A stretch of 64,000 nt of DNA. Origin: Megamerina dolium (lineage: Eukaryota; Arthropoda; Insecta; Diptera; Megamerinidae). The position numbers were made by a program, and so were the translations under genes. Under the pieces are notes generated by a model. It ran no database searches and was not told where the DNA came from. It was given only the letters and a program-made list of their open reading frames with translations. Numbering within the stretch: position 1 is the stretch's first letter; every line of letters begins with the position of its first letter. This document shows, one piece after another, positions 22,195-34,214 of this stretch. The stretch is taken from contig OY978529.1 in NCBI GenBank assembly GCA_963854835.1, forward strand, positions 5,490,501-5,554,500, given 5' to 3'.

Positions 22195-23435
22195 CGCTTA
22201 TGGAGGGAACACTTCTCCATGTTATTGCATGGCGATGCTTCGAACAACTCGCGAGTGCAGGAATTCTTTGAAAAGAGCAAGGGCCTGAGTGCAGGGTTTA
22301 AATTCCGAAGCTGTGACGAAAATGAAAGTCTGGTCACAGAAGTCCAGAGTGTACAGAATCTATGGAGAGACTACTTCTTTAAGTTGCGCAACGGTGATGC
22401 TATAAACAATTCCGCCAGTGAGGGACCATTTCCCAAACTCCCCAATCACAGATGATGATGTAGAAGTTCCACCACCCTACCATGAGGAGTTTAGAAAGGT
22501 CATTTCTAGGCTGAAACACAACAAAACTGCAATTGCTGATGACCTACCTGTCGAGTTGTTTTAGATTGGATGCAATGAGCTGCTCACCAGCATGCACCGG
22601 CTCATGAGGAGAATATGATCAGATGAAAGCATGCCATGAAAGCATGTTATGACGGATCACTCTTGCTAACAGTTGTTACTTTGGGCTAAGTAAGCAATTG
22701 AGAAGTCGAGCCCTGTCTCTATAAATGAAAACCACACTTACAAGTCTCTCATCATGCCTGTACCTACAAATGATGCCGAAGCTTAGACAATTTAGACCTC
22801 AAGCGAGAGAATGCTCCGAATTTTCGAGAAAAAAATCCTACACAAGATCTTTGGACCTATTTGCGTTATTGGCGAGTATCGAATAAACTACAACCATGAG
22901 CTGTATGAGCTATATGCCCATACAGACATAGTGAAGCGCATTAAAATTCAGCAGCTACGCTGGCTAGGTCATGTCGAGCGAATAGAAGAACTTGCGCCAG
23001 CTAAGAAGGTATTGCATTCGAAACCCGCTGGTGGACCACGTAGAAGCGGCAGACCTAACCTCCGGCGAAAAGACCAAGTACTGGAGAACCTGACGGCGCT
23101 AAGAATTTCTAACTGGCGCCAGATAGCGAAGAACAGAAATAGCTGGCGAAGCATGTTGTACTTACTTACTTATGTGGCCACAACAACCGAGTATCGATTT
23201 AGGCCGAAAATAACATGCTTCGCCAGCCATCTCTGTTCTTCGCTAGCTGGCGCCAGTTAGAAATTCCAAGCGCCTTTAGGTTCTCCAGTACTTGATCTTT
23301 CCACCGGAGGTTAGGTCTTCCTCTTCTGCGTCGTCCTCCAGCGGTTTCCGAATATATGTTGTATTCGGCCTAAATCGATATTCGATTGTTATGGCCACAT
23401 AAATAAGTAGGTAAGTAATCGTAAGTGTTATGCTT
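22195..23435 (+). mobile_element. RTE-like LINE copy with internal deletions, carrying a nested LINE
   Basis: Plus-strand copy: pre-RT region twice over (LWREHFSMLLHGDASNNS near 22,200 and LWRDYFFKLRNGDAINNSAS near 22,360), LKHNKTAIADDLPVELF (about 22,510-22,560), then a jump to the 3' half: ITLANSCYFGLSKQLRSRAL (about 22,660-22,715), GVFEKKILHKIFGPICV-type wording from 22,811, RLRWLGHVERIEELAPAKKV, GRPNLRRKDQVLENL, to about 23,160. The 3' end resumes after the nested insertion: TTCGGCCTAAATCGATATTC then GTTATGGCCACATAA and ATAAGTAGGTAAGTAA-type tail (about 23,364-23,420). The RT core is deleted. Inactive. Confidence 0.85.
23161..23355 (-). mobile_element. Nested, 5'-truncated RTE-like LINE with 8-bp target-site duplication
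   Basis: A 195-bp minus-strand 3' end of the same LINE family inserted in the plus-strand copy. The direct repeat ATGTTGTA at 23,153-23,160 and 23,356-23,363 flanks it. Removing it restores the host element's wording GCATGTTGTATTCGGCC. On the minus strand it runs from the GRRRRGRPNLRWKDQ region to GTTGTGGCCACATAAG and a GTAA tandem tail (three units). It fixes the exact 3' end of this LINE. Confidence 0.9.
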
Positions 23436-23890
23436 TATAGTGCGATTAGTCAACACGGAAAGCAGCTTGGAGCAGCCCTGTCCCGTCCAACGCATTTCCT
23501 GGGGAGCGGTGATGTCAGCTCTATATTTCTCATGAGGACATCAACCAGCTGGATAGAGAGAGACACCCTCCCTATGAAGGGACCGGACATTCCAGATGCA
23601 TATCCGTAAATCATAATAGTTATTTCGTTTGCGGGGGTCATCAAAAAAGGGGATAGTCCGTTTCCGAGGCATTTATAAATTATTCACTGGGGGGATTTTT
23701 TTATGTGGCGGGTCCCAAACCCAACGCACAATCTATAATCGAGGAGGTTTTCGCCACTCACTTCAGCCGCCTCCCAGCGGGTGCCAGGAAGACATTGCCC
23801 GGTGATCGCCACGTGGATGACCTCCATTAATAATGAAGATGCCATCACATAGTAAGCAGAGCAAGCTACATGACTACCCCTCATTAACAA
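23436..23890 (-). repeat. Unclassified interspersed repeat
   Basis: The stretch has sharper base composition than its surroundings (GC-rich blocks such as GCAGCCCTGTCCCGTCCAAC). It carries two minus-strand open frames (23,450-23,644 and 23,684-23,890) without a family I can name. It directly follows the LINE tail. Probably transposon-derived, but the class is not determined. Confidence 0.35.
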
Positions 23891-24243
23891 ATAAAGATGT
23901 CATCAAATAGCACTCAGACAGCCAGTGAGTTGACTTGCTATGAGTTCAACAAGGATTGCGCTAGCTCCTCCCAGTTGAGACAGTTCTACACATTACCTTG
24001 CGAAAACACCATCAGATCACCAACACTTACGATGAATTTTTTTAATTTGCGAATATATTCGACAATCGACACTAGCGAATGAAGATATTACCTATCTCCA
24101 GCACAAATGCTTTTTATCGAAATTATGACAAACTGTAAAAATGTTTAAAGTAAAAAAAATATATTTTAATCGGTTTTAATCGATTTTTTTAAGAATGAAT
24201 TGAAATATCGATTTGATATTTGATTTGATACATTCCCGTATAA

Positions 24244-24609
24244 TAAAAAAATAAATAAATATGTGGCACTTAAACCCCCGAAGGGCTCATTGGTCGAGCT
24301 TCTCCTCAATTACTGTTGTGCGTGTTAAATTTTGGACAGTATTAGAAGGGTCCTACTTATTTTAACCGGTTCCGAACGGCAGAACCCTTGCGACATCACT
24401 TTTTCTGAACTTTGTCACACAGTTCTTTTAGAAGCTTTTTCATGGCAAGTTGTTATTGTCGGAAGAATTGCCAATTGCTTGCCGACAGGTGGGTACCGTT
24501 CGAAAGAAAAATCTTATCGATATTAAATTTGTTACGCATCAGCCGGGGATTGAACCCACGACCTACAGATCAGAAGGCCAACACACTAACCACTGAGCCA
24601 CGGCACCCA
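24244..24609 (-). mobile_element. tRNA-derived SINE, type B, full length
   Basis: Minus strand: head GGGTGCCGTGGCTCAGTGG at 24,609-24,590, B-box region GGTCGTGGGTTCAATCC (about 24,570-24,554), full body, 3' end TTTAAGTGCCACATATTTAT with an ATTT tail at 24,262-24,245. One of the best preserved copies. Confidence 0.9.
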
Positions 24610-25160
24610 TTCATATATATTAATATCATTTATTTGGGCGTTAGAAGCAATCTGATGGCCCTTAAATATTTTTCTTTATATGGGCACAACCTACTCTTGA
24701 TTAAGCACACCATTTTTGATTATCCGTGCTGCACATATTGTACTCTTCGATATCTCTGGGTTGGGAATTTCCTTCGAGTGGTTAGGAATTTCATACCAAA
24801 ACAATTATAATTCCTTGAAGCAAAAAAATTTATACATATTTTTTGTGTTCCATTAAAAATTTGATTATGGAAAAAGAAATCAAAAAACAACAATAGCAAA
24901 ATAAAAAGTTCTACAAATATGAAATTTTCCTTCCAGCGTTGTATTTATTCATTTGTAGAACTTACAATTTGAATTCATTCAAATTCTATTCAATTCAATA
25001 CAACAATCAAATTTCCACAAAATGTCCTTGGGTTAAGGGGGGTGAGGCGGACATGTGGAAATTTGTTGAAATTCATAAATCCGGTTATTTTTATTTTTAT
25101 TTTTTATTTTTTCTAGCCACATCTTTATGTTTATGTGCATATTTTCGTAAAATATATTGA

Positions 25161-25191
<31 letters not shown>

Positions 25192-26707
25192 ACGTGTGTA
25201 TCTAAATATATACATGTGTATGCGTGTAATTTAATATTCTGTTTCTGTTGTATTCATTTCTTTCTTTATGTATTTATTGTTAAGCTTCATCATTCATATT
25301 CATTCACAAATGTTAAAAGGCCAACAAAATTTATGTTGCCCATAATGATGATATATGTATGTATGTGTGTACGACTCTAAGAATATCTATGTACATACAT
25401 ATGTATGTATGTACCAACATAATATACATAAGTATTATATTTATATGGCATAATATATTGCCATATTGTATTTTGGTAATTGACATATTTAATTTCCTTC
25501 AATACATTAAACAAATAAATACATTTATAACTGCTTGTATACGAGCATAGTATACTTAGTCATTGTAAATACATATGAGTAAATGCGAAAAGAAAGCGCA
25601 AAGAAAAATTATGATCACGTACATAGTGTGTAGTTGGAAATTATCTTATGTTTTGGGGAAAAAGGAAAAAAAAAAAAAAAAAAAAAAATACGAAAATATT
25701 TTCTTAACAAATTGTTCATTATTATATGATTTATTTATGTATGTTCGGTAAATAGGTGGCTATACGGGTTTAAATTGAAATATAATATATATCATTATAT
25801 TTCCCACACACCACACTATAATTAAATGGTCTCTAGCTTTTATATTTTAGATTCCATATTTTACGCCTCTATAAGCTGTCCGAAATAAATAGACTCTTGT
25901 ATTTATTTGACCAAATATACTATGTACGATATGTACAACAGACACAACAACAAAATATAGCATAGCATTCAATTAAATTCAACACAAGCACACAATAACT
26001 GTCATAAAATGTCATTTGATGTAAATCCCTTTTTTGAAAATATCATCATCACTCATCACATTGCATCGCATCATGACAAATTAAAAATTTATTAAAAATT
26101 TATATCCACATTCTTGTGTACATTACATATATGTATGTGTATGTATACTCGTATTACAATGTCCAAGCCGGAAAACCAAATATAGGTTGTGACTAATAGT
26201 GAATGACATAGCGGCAGTAACATTAGTATTATCCTCGTACATTCATTTGTTTATATGTATGTGCGACTAAGTATGTCTGCATTTGTGTACATATATTTCT
26301 GCTAATGACTTGTCACTTTAGCAAACAAAACTAGCAGGCAGACAAATATACATACACTTTTGCACAGAATTGGAACATTGAGATGTCAATTGTGGTGTAG
26401 AACGATGGTGATGCTGATATCATAATACTCTCTTACGCGAGCTGTATGATATATAACTAGTTTTCGTATTAGATAAATTATACTTTTCACAAATCTATCA
26501 TCTATCAAATGACCACTATTAAATGTGACATTCAATTTGACAGTGTTTGACAGCCATTGAAAGTGTATTGAATTGTGAATTTTCACAAGCATATCTTACA
26601 ATATAAAAACTGAATATCACGCATATGATGAAATGATTAGTAGTAGAAGCGAAATAAATGCGTAATTAAATAAGATTTATGGTAACTCGATTACAAATAT
26701 TTGTGAT
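24610..26707. other. AT-rich non-coding DNA with microsatellites
   Basis: TG run at 25,159-25,190, a run of about 27 A at 25,662-25,689, and ATGTATGT-type stretches around 25,350-25,415. No credible coding frame. Confidence 0.5.
25159..25190. repeat. (TG)n microsatellite
   Basis: Uninterrupted TG run of about 15 units, directly visible. Confidence 0.9.
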
Positions 26708-26710
26708 TAA

Positions 26711-27176
26711 TAGCCTAGACAGATGACAGCGTTAATCCGGATTAACGTCACACTTAAACCGAATAAACTACTAAGCTGACAGACGGCAGTATTGCGGATT
26801 AACTATCACTATCACTATCAATTTCTGTCATCTGTCACTCTCTCGATATGAGAAAATCTACAAGAGGTACGTGAACTGAAAACTATCAGAAACTTGTAAA
26901 TTGACATTTACAGTTCGTAATTGACAGGTGGATTTATTTGTTCGCCAACGCTTTTCATGTCGAAAACTGTTAACAATTGTTGAAAGTTTTTTAGAAGCGA
27001 ACACAGCTATTGTTTTGTAAGTTGAATTGAGAAAAATTCACGATAGAAAATTTTCAGCAGTGTTGCCATCTAAAATTGTCCTAATCTTCTTTAATTTTGA
27101 CAATTAACTCATACAGTTAATGCGGATTAGCTGCAGTTAATCCACGAATTAATTCGAATTAGGGCTGTCAGGGCTA
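26711..27176. mobile_element. PIF/Harbinger-type MITE, copy 2 (466 bp)
   Basis: Left end TAGCCTAGACAGATGACAG followed by CGTTAATCCGGATTAAC. The right end, on the minus strand, is TAGCCCTGACAGCCCTAATT. A TAA target-site duplication lies at 26,708-26,710 and 27,177-27,179. The interior matches copies 1 and 3 (CTGTCATCTGTCACTCTC, TATGAGAAAATCTACAAGA, TTTCAGCAGTGTTGCCATC). Confidence 0.9.
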
Positions 27177-27179
27177 TAA

Positions 27180-29622
27180 GACCTTCGAAATAATTCAAAT
27201 AAGAAAGAGCCACATGAATTATCAAAAAAAATTGGCGTTTTAAGGGGGAAATAGGGTTAATTCGTGTAAAAAAAAATGCACATTTTTGTGATTTTTTTTT
27301 TTTCTTATGAAACAGTTAAAATCTATTTATTAAAACCAATGGTACATTAGAGTATGACATTTGAAGAATATTGTGTAAAATTTTCATGGAGAAATATTAA
27401 AAACTACGGCAATGGCAGCAATTAGTCTGGAGCGTCTCGGAAGAAAGTTGAATTACGCTGTACCTCATAAATCGGTGATGGATTATCTGAAATCAAAAAA
27501 TCAAAATTATATTGTTAGAAAATCGCTTTGGCCAGGCCCAGGGGTTTTTCGAAATTTCAATTTTTCACTTTTCGGGAACACTTTGAAGGAAAAAATGCGA
27601 TTTGTTTGCAAAAAAAATCGGTTAATTTGTTACTGTAAAATGAAAAATATTAACAAATTTGATAAAAGCTCTGTAGCGTTACATTGTAAATTATGTACAG
27701 AAATAGTGTTCAAAATTTCAAAATGATCGGTATAGTAGTTTTGAAGTTTATGAGGGACACCGACTTTGAAAACGTGTGTTGTGGGGAAAACCCTTTAAAG
27801 TTCGGTCTGTAAGCATGGAGTCAGTTGATCCGACAGATATTAAAATTGGTAATAACTTCGTCAATTTTGTTCTGATTGAGATATAACATTCATTATGCAT
27901 TCATTTTAAAAAACAAATTCGAAAACAAAATTTTTTAACCCTATTCCCTCCCTAATATGTACTCGGTGTATTTCAGTTCTGATCGCATTGCTTGCTTATC
28001 TACAAAAACCTTATTAAAATGGAAACATTCATTAAAATTACTCAAAATAACCCACAGCAACGTAAAATGTATGATCGATCCACATTCGTATTCCCTATCG
28101 CTATCACTCCCCTATAAATTTAAAGATTTTTTAGAATATTCATTCCCATCGCAGATAACATACCACATACAACTAAACTCCATTCATTTTTACTACCCGA
28201 TATTTTCTCTGAACTTATTTAATCCCTATCTTTACTCATTATGAGTACTCCCCTACAAATAGATTTAAAACCATCTGAAATCAACAAACAACCCAATAAT
28301 TGCCCAGGAATTGGTGTTATAGTAGTAAAATATATAAACGACTCCCGATTAATTCTTCTTACCACCGACCCTTAGAGAGGGCTCCTCAACAAATGAAGTT
28401 TCTCAAAAATCGAGAGAGCATGAATGAATGGAGGAGTTCACATCGATTATCTCGATTGGAATAAAAACAGCATAAGATTTTAAAGAAGAAAACAATTTGT
28501 TTCCACAACTTAGAATCCGAATTAGTTCTGCATCATCGGAATTACCTGGTAATTAAATTTGAAAGTGTTTACTTAGTACAGCAACTTTGATGGGATCACA
28601 CTGGTAGCCCAGAAGTATATGAGCACCTTGAGCCCTCAATATAGATTATGTATTAATTTCTACCTTTTCCCAGATAAATAGTACTTTTTACGCAATATTA
28701 GAAGATACCTAGAGACAAGCAAAAAAGCTACACGGAAGGTATCGAAAATTCTAAAGGAAAACCCAGGGTCTGGTCACGCCAATAATATCCAAGTAAATGC
28801 GTATCCTTGTCACGAGTAGCTGACCGGCTCCTTCTCCATGTGGATGATAGCAAGTGACTCGAACATCAAGACACAGTGGTCGCAACACAGCCAAACAAAG
28901 TATTTTCCGGCTCATCACCAAACAAGCAGGAACCTCGATGATGCCAAGGCAATACCAAATTAGTAAGAAACCAATGGTGAACAGAACTCTCGCCATATGA
29001 GTAGTAAACTCTTTTACCGAGTTCCTTAAAGGGGACTTTATAACGACCATTTACAATAGCAACGACCTGGACAACATAATAACTACAGTTAACTGCAGAT
29101 TGTTGAATTGCAGATTAGCGGAAGCTTTCTTAATCCTTGTAAAAGTACTTCTCGGCTGACCACCAATCAAGACGAAATCTGACTGACCTCCAAATCACCA
29201 TATAAGTAGAACTTTCAAAGTGTGGAAACAAACGCAAACCCAGAACAATAACTCAACAGAGCTACGTGACCCCAACATCTACCTAAGGAGTACCAGACTT
29301 GAAAATTATAATCCACAATTGAAGAGTTGCCAAGTTTATCGAGGAGAATTAGGAGATCTGAAATTTCCTGAGAAAGATCAGAATTCAAAACCTCAAACCC
29401 ACAACTTATGAGTTGGCAAGATGCCCTACTCGCCTATAAGATATAGACTAATCAAATTCAATGGTTTTTGGGTCGCTGAATCAGTATCCATAGTTGGATT
29501 TCTGCCATTCTCCTATGGACTCATTCCATAGAACCGAAAGTCCCAAAGAATGTGATTGGTGGGTCGCACAGACTATTTTCTGTGGGGTTGGTTAACCATT
29601 ATTAATCAGTGGTCACTTTGAA
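27180..29622. other. Non-coding DNA, no gene supported
   Basis: Contains the third copy of the roughly 130-bp degenerate repeat (about 28,310-28,400) and two frames without recognisable similarity: 27,412-27,729 (+, 104 codons from a true ATG, Lys/Asn-rich) and 28,751-29,050 (-, 99 codons). Neither shows a domain, splice signal or codon bias that would support it. Confidence 0.4.
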
Positions 29623-29624
29623 TA

Positions 29625-30846
29625 CCAGGTGTACAAGCTTAAATCCGCTGTTTGCTCGTAGATGGCATCGGTGAGCATATTGAGCTATTATAGACTGTGC
29701 ATCCTTTTTTTTATGAGTTCGACATCTGTTTATATCAATTATTAAACATCATCAGTGCTTTCATACAACAATATATGTACATTTTTCCTCGTATAATCAT
29801 GTCTAGTTTCGTGCCAGAAAAAGAGCATAGGCAGGAAGCTCTACTTTTTTGTTTCAATTTGAAGAAATCTGCTGCTGAGTCGCATCGAAAGCTTGTGGAG
29901 GCCTCTGGTGACAGTGCGCTATTGGAAACCACTTGCAGATGCTGGTTTCATCGATTCAAAGAAGACCATTTTGACTTGAGTGACAAGAAGCGTGAAAATA
30001 GACCCAGAAAAGTTGAGGACCATGAATTGCAGGCTCTTTTGGATGAGGACGACACCCAATCGCAAAAAATGCTTGCCGAACAATAAGGTGTTACTCAACA
30101 AGCCATTTCCATACGTTTACGAGCCATGGGGAAGGTTCAAAAATTTGGAAAATGGGTACCCCATGAATTGAATAATAGGCAGATGGAGCGACGCCAAAAC
30201 ACGTGCGAAATCTTGCTTGCTAGACCAAAAAGAAAGTCGTTCCGGCATCTTGTGGTGACTTGCGATGAACAGAATCCTAAACGAAAAAAATCATGGGTCG
30301 ATCCCGGCCAACCAGCAACTTCTTCTCCAAGACCAAATCGCTTTGGGCGCAAGACGATGCTGTGCGTTTGGTGGTGTTGAAATCTGGTGAAACTGTCAAT
30401 GCTCACGCCATGCTTTGGGTGAAAAAAGGCCTGGTTATGAACAAAGACATGAGAAGCTGATTTTTCTACACGACAACGCCCCATCTCACACGTCAAAACT
30501 GGTCCAAAACTACTTGGACACACTCAATTGGGAGATGCTACCACATCCCGCTTATTCACCAGACCTGGCCTCTTCTGACTATCACCTGTTTTCGTCGATG
30601 GGTCACGCGCTCGCCGAACAACACTTCGATTCGTATGAAGACGTCGGAAAATGGCTTGACGAGTGGTTTGCCTCGAAAAATGAGGAATTCTTTCGTCGTG
30701 GTATACACAAATTGCCCGAGAGATGGAAAAAATGTATAGCTAGTAAGGGCAAATACTTTGAATAAATTCATTTTTGGCTTTCTATGAAAAAAAAATGTGT
30801 TTTTTGTTTTTAACGAAAAACAGCGGATTTAAGCTTGTACACCTGG
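29625..30846 (+). mobile_element. Mos1-like mariner (mauritiana-type), intact inverted repeats, dead transposase
   Basis: A 1,222-bp element with perfect 29-bp inverted repeats (29,625-29,653 and 30,818-30,846, starting CCAGGTGTACAAGCTTAAAT) between TA dinucleotides (29,623-29,624 and 30,847-30,848). The transposase frame starts at ATG 29,800 (MSSFVPEKE) and reads FCFNLKKSAAESHRKL, LQALLDEDDTQSQKMLAEQ, then a TAA stop at 30,084-30,086. GVTQQAISIRLRAMGK, VPHELNNRQMERRQNTCEIL, GRKTMLCVWW and a further stop and deletion near 30,377-30,410 follow. Then come LIFLHDNAPSHTSKLV (second catalytic Asp) and YSPDLASSDYHLF (third catalytic Asp), and the frame ends GKYFE at about 30,765. The first catalytic Asp survives in TCDE, but about five residues after it are missing. 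The ends look mobilisable if transposase came from elsewhere; the coding region does not. Confidence 0.95.
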
Positions 30847-30848
30847 TA

Positions 30849-32984
30849 TATAAAAAAAAAGCTATTGCGATGGCGAATTAAGGCTTTACGTGCAACACTC
30901 TACAACACCACTGGAAGCAGAATATCTTCAAAAGGCTAGAAAATCAATCTGGCGAAACCAATGCGGAAGTGGAGAATGCAAATTCTGAAAATACCAAAAG
31001 TTCAAGAAAAAACCAAGTCTTTGTAGTGAGAAATTAATGATTTCTTCTATTCAAAGCAGCTAGATATTTATTAAACATCCAATGTATATATATATATATG
31101 TTTATACATATTTATATTTGTTGATGCTACCACACTACTTGTAATTAGAAATTGAAAAAAAAAAAAAATGAAAATAAATAAAATGTTCAAAAAAAAACCT
31201 TTATTTACCAACTAAACAACCTCAAATGATGACATCTTTATGCATTATATTCTATATGCATACAATTCATTCATATCGGTATGTGCATAGCCAACATATG
31301 GTACTATATTGGTACGATATGTACATTTATGTGTGAAGAGAATATTCAACTATGTTCTTATTTTATAGCTTGCTCAAATCACCATCATCATCATCATCAT
31401 CATCATCTTCATCATCGTCAGCATCACCATCAGTATCAGAAGATAAATCATAAGGATCATCAACATTAACGTCAGCATCAACAACAACAATAACAACAAC
31501 AACAACAGCAACAATTTATAAAATACGCTGCAATGGCATTTAATATGCTTCACTAGTTTACTTAACACACACACACACACACACACACACCCACCCACCC
31601 ATCACCACTTACACTCTATCACCTTAGGCCACCCTGTTGTCAAATACACACTTAACTAGTATCTATCGCACATCACCCACATACATACTCATAAATATTT
31701 CCCTTCTTGGCTGTCAACATTGTACATATGCCAATAGAAACTGTTATACATATTGATAGATGCTGTGGCTGCTACACGTTGCATTTGACTGCATTTGAAA
31801 TTACTTCTTTTGCATTTCTTTTGTGTTTCTTGAAATTTTCTATTTAATATGCGTGTTGGTGTGTATATGTGTGTATGTGTTATGTGTGTATTTGGCGTTT
31901 TTTATTTTCGGTCGATTATAAATGTAACCATTTTCAACACACGTGTATGTTAACATGAAACATTTCGTTGGATGGGTGCGTTTTATGTGAATATTTTATA
32001 CATAAAATGAATACTATTCTATTCTAGTTATACCACAAAATGATAGAATGCAATTTTATCGGTCTTTATAGATTTTCTACACCAACCAACACCAACACCA
32101 ACTAAAAATTTTTTTGCATGTCGATGCCTGAGCGAATAGGTACATGCATAACTGTCGGAATGTTTTTCGGTCGGTGAGAAAGAATAAACGAATGAATGAA
32201 TGAATGAATGAATGAATGAATGGCTGGCTGGCTGACTGACTAGCATGTACGTGCATGTAGATACACTGGTTTCTTTGAACCAATGAATGAACGTATGAAA
32301 GTATGAATAAATGGAATGTATACAATATGCAAATAAATAGAAGAAATAGAAGAAAAACAAAAACAAAACTTAAAACGAATGCAAAACAAGTAAGTTTCAA
32401 GAAATTGCATTGCATTTTTGTCTTAATATATGTATACGAATATATATACATATATATGCTTATACCATAAGTACATATGTTGATGATGATGATGTTGATG
32501 ATGCGTTGGATTGATACCAGAATCATAATGCCACCCTCTACATGCACATTAGAATAGGTCAGCTTGAAAATATGAATACACGAATAATTCTGACTACAAT
32601 TAGACAATGAAATTTCAATATCTTTCATTTTATTGTACAATTATTCGTTGTTGTTTCTAAAACTGTATTATGTTTTATTTTGAACTAACCCTTCAGTTAA
32701 TATTATATTTCTCTGTTAGCTATCATGTTAATAACGATTAAGTTCCTTAAGTCAGCCATCAAATTACATCACTTTGTACGTTAAAATGTCTCAACATTCA
32801 TTCAAGTCAGAGTGTAAACCAGTCAAGTGACAAAAGGGCAGACGAAATGACAGATGGGCATCCTTAAATCGACTGCACAACCCCAAAATGAAAGGAACAT
32901 TTTATGTGGGCTGTGTTATTTAGGCTTAATCGATTCTTGTGAAATTTTACTTTAAAAGTAACATTAAATTTGCATTTCCATTAT
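30849..32984. other. Microsatellite-rich non-coding DNA
   Basis: CAT run 31,379-31,411, CAA run 31,484-31,512, CA run 31,566-31,592, AATG run 32,191-32,221 and GAT runs near 32,480-32,500. No credible gene. Confidence 0.5.
32191..32222. repeat. (AATG)n tetranucleotide microsatellite
   Basis: About eight perfect AATG units, followed by CTGG units; directly visible. Confidence 0.9.
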
Positions 32985-34093
32985 TTAGGTCAAATATGCA
33001 CCTTTTTGTTCGGTAACTTGTTGCCATTTTGAAGGTGATTTCATTATGCCATAGAAACCCTCGTCCCTATTAACAGTCGATCTTCACAAGGTTCGCTTGA
33101 GGCGAATTTTTCACCATCAAAATCATTCGCCATAGACAGCAATAGGTAGTAATCACTTGGTGCCAAGTCCAGACTATAAGGTGGATGCATCAGAACCTCT
33201 CAACCAAGCGCCCGGAGTTTCTGGTGAGTCACTATCGATGTGTGTGGCCTGGCGTTGTCCTGATGGAACACAATTGCTCTCCTATTGGCCAAAGCTGGCC
33301 GTTTCTGGGCGATTGCTTCCTTCAGACGATCCAATTGCTGGCAGTACAGGTCCGAATTAAGAGTTTGGCCGTAGGGGAGCAGCTCATAGTAGATGATTCC
33401 CTGCTAATCCCACCAAACACATAGCAAAACCTTCCTGATCGTCAATCCTGGCTTGGCCACCGTTTGCGTCGGCTTACCGCGATTCGACCACGACTGCTTT
33501 CACTTGACGTTGTCGTAAGTGAACCACTTTTCATCACCAGTAATTTCATACGCATCAGAAATGGATCGATTTTATTGCGATTCAGCAGCAATTCGCAGAT
33601 GGAAATCCTGTCCATGAGGTTTTTTTTTGCGTTAACTCGTGTGACACCCATACATCGAGCTTCTTTTTGTATCCAGCCTTATTTGAATGGTTCCAAACGG
33701 TTTTTTGGGCAATAGAAACAGTCAGACTTGACGATTTCCATTATTTTTTCGATATTTTCGACAATTGGCCTTCCGGAGTGTGGTGCATCTTTGACATCAA
33801 AATTACCGGAACGGAATCGACGAAACCAAAAATGCACGTGATTGGCTGTTACAGTATTAGAACCATAAACACTATTCACATTTTCATCCGTCTGACTTGC
33901 GTTTTCGCCTTTATCAAAGAAAAACTGTAAAATATGGCGTATTTTCTCTTTATTGGTGTCCATCTTTGACGCGTGCTCAAACATTACTGACTCAAGCAAT
34001 CACATCGTAACCCGATCGCACTTATACAACACGATATACAGATTACTAAAGCCATCTATTGGAAAAATAATGGATTTATTTTTACTACACCTG
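32985..34093 (-). mobile_element. mariner copy of the MDTNKEK lineage, broken
   Basis: Minus strand. The transposase starts at ATG 33,963-33,961 (MDTNKEKIRHILQFFFDKGE), reads FWFRRFRSGNFDVKDAPHSG and VENIEKIMEIVKSD, then loses frame near 33,690. MDRISICELLLNRNKIDPFL, the TGDE-region, the LLCVWWD-type block and the HQDNAR block (about 33,245-33,280) appear in shifted frames. The last catalytic Asp is kept (APSDYYL, about 33,150). The left end begins TTAGGTCAAATATGCACC. The right end shares AAAGCCATCTATTGGAAAAA with the copy at 50 kb. Inverted repeats are not clear. Inactive. Confidence 0.85.
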
Positions 34094-34214
34094 ATATTTA
34101 TGCCACTTTCTGATATACATATTAAAAGCTGAAAATTAATTTTTTGCCAACCATTTCTCAGTAAATTCTCTTAAAATCATCCCAGTAATTATATTCTGGT
34201 ATACTTTCTGACAG

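Noticed and set aside
23060..23340. Large foldback transposon
   Set aside because: The inverted arms are explained by insertion of one LINE copy into another in opposite orientation, with an 8-bp target-site duplication.
28751..29050. 99-codon minus-strand frame
   Set aside because: No recognisable family, no flanking splice sites, surrounding DNA is repeat-like.
32191..32222. CRISPR-like or regulatory array
   Set aside because: Simple tetranucleotide microsatellite without spacers.
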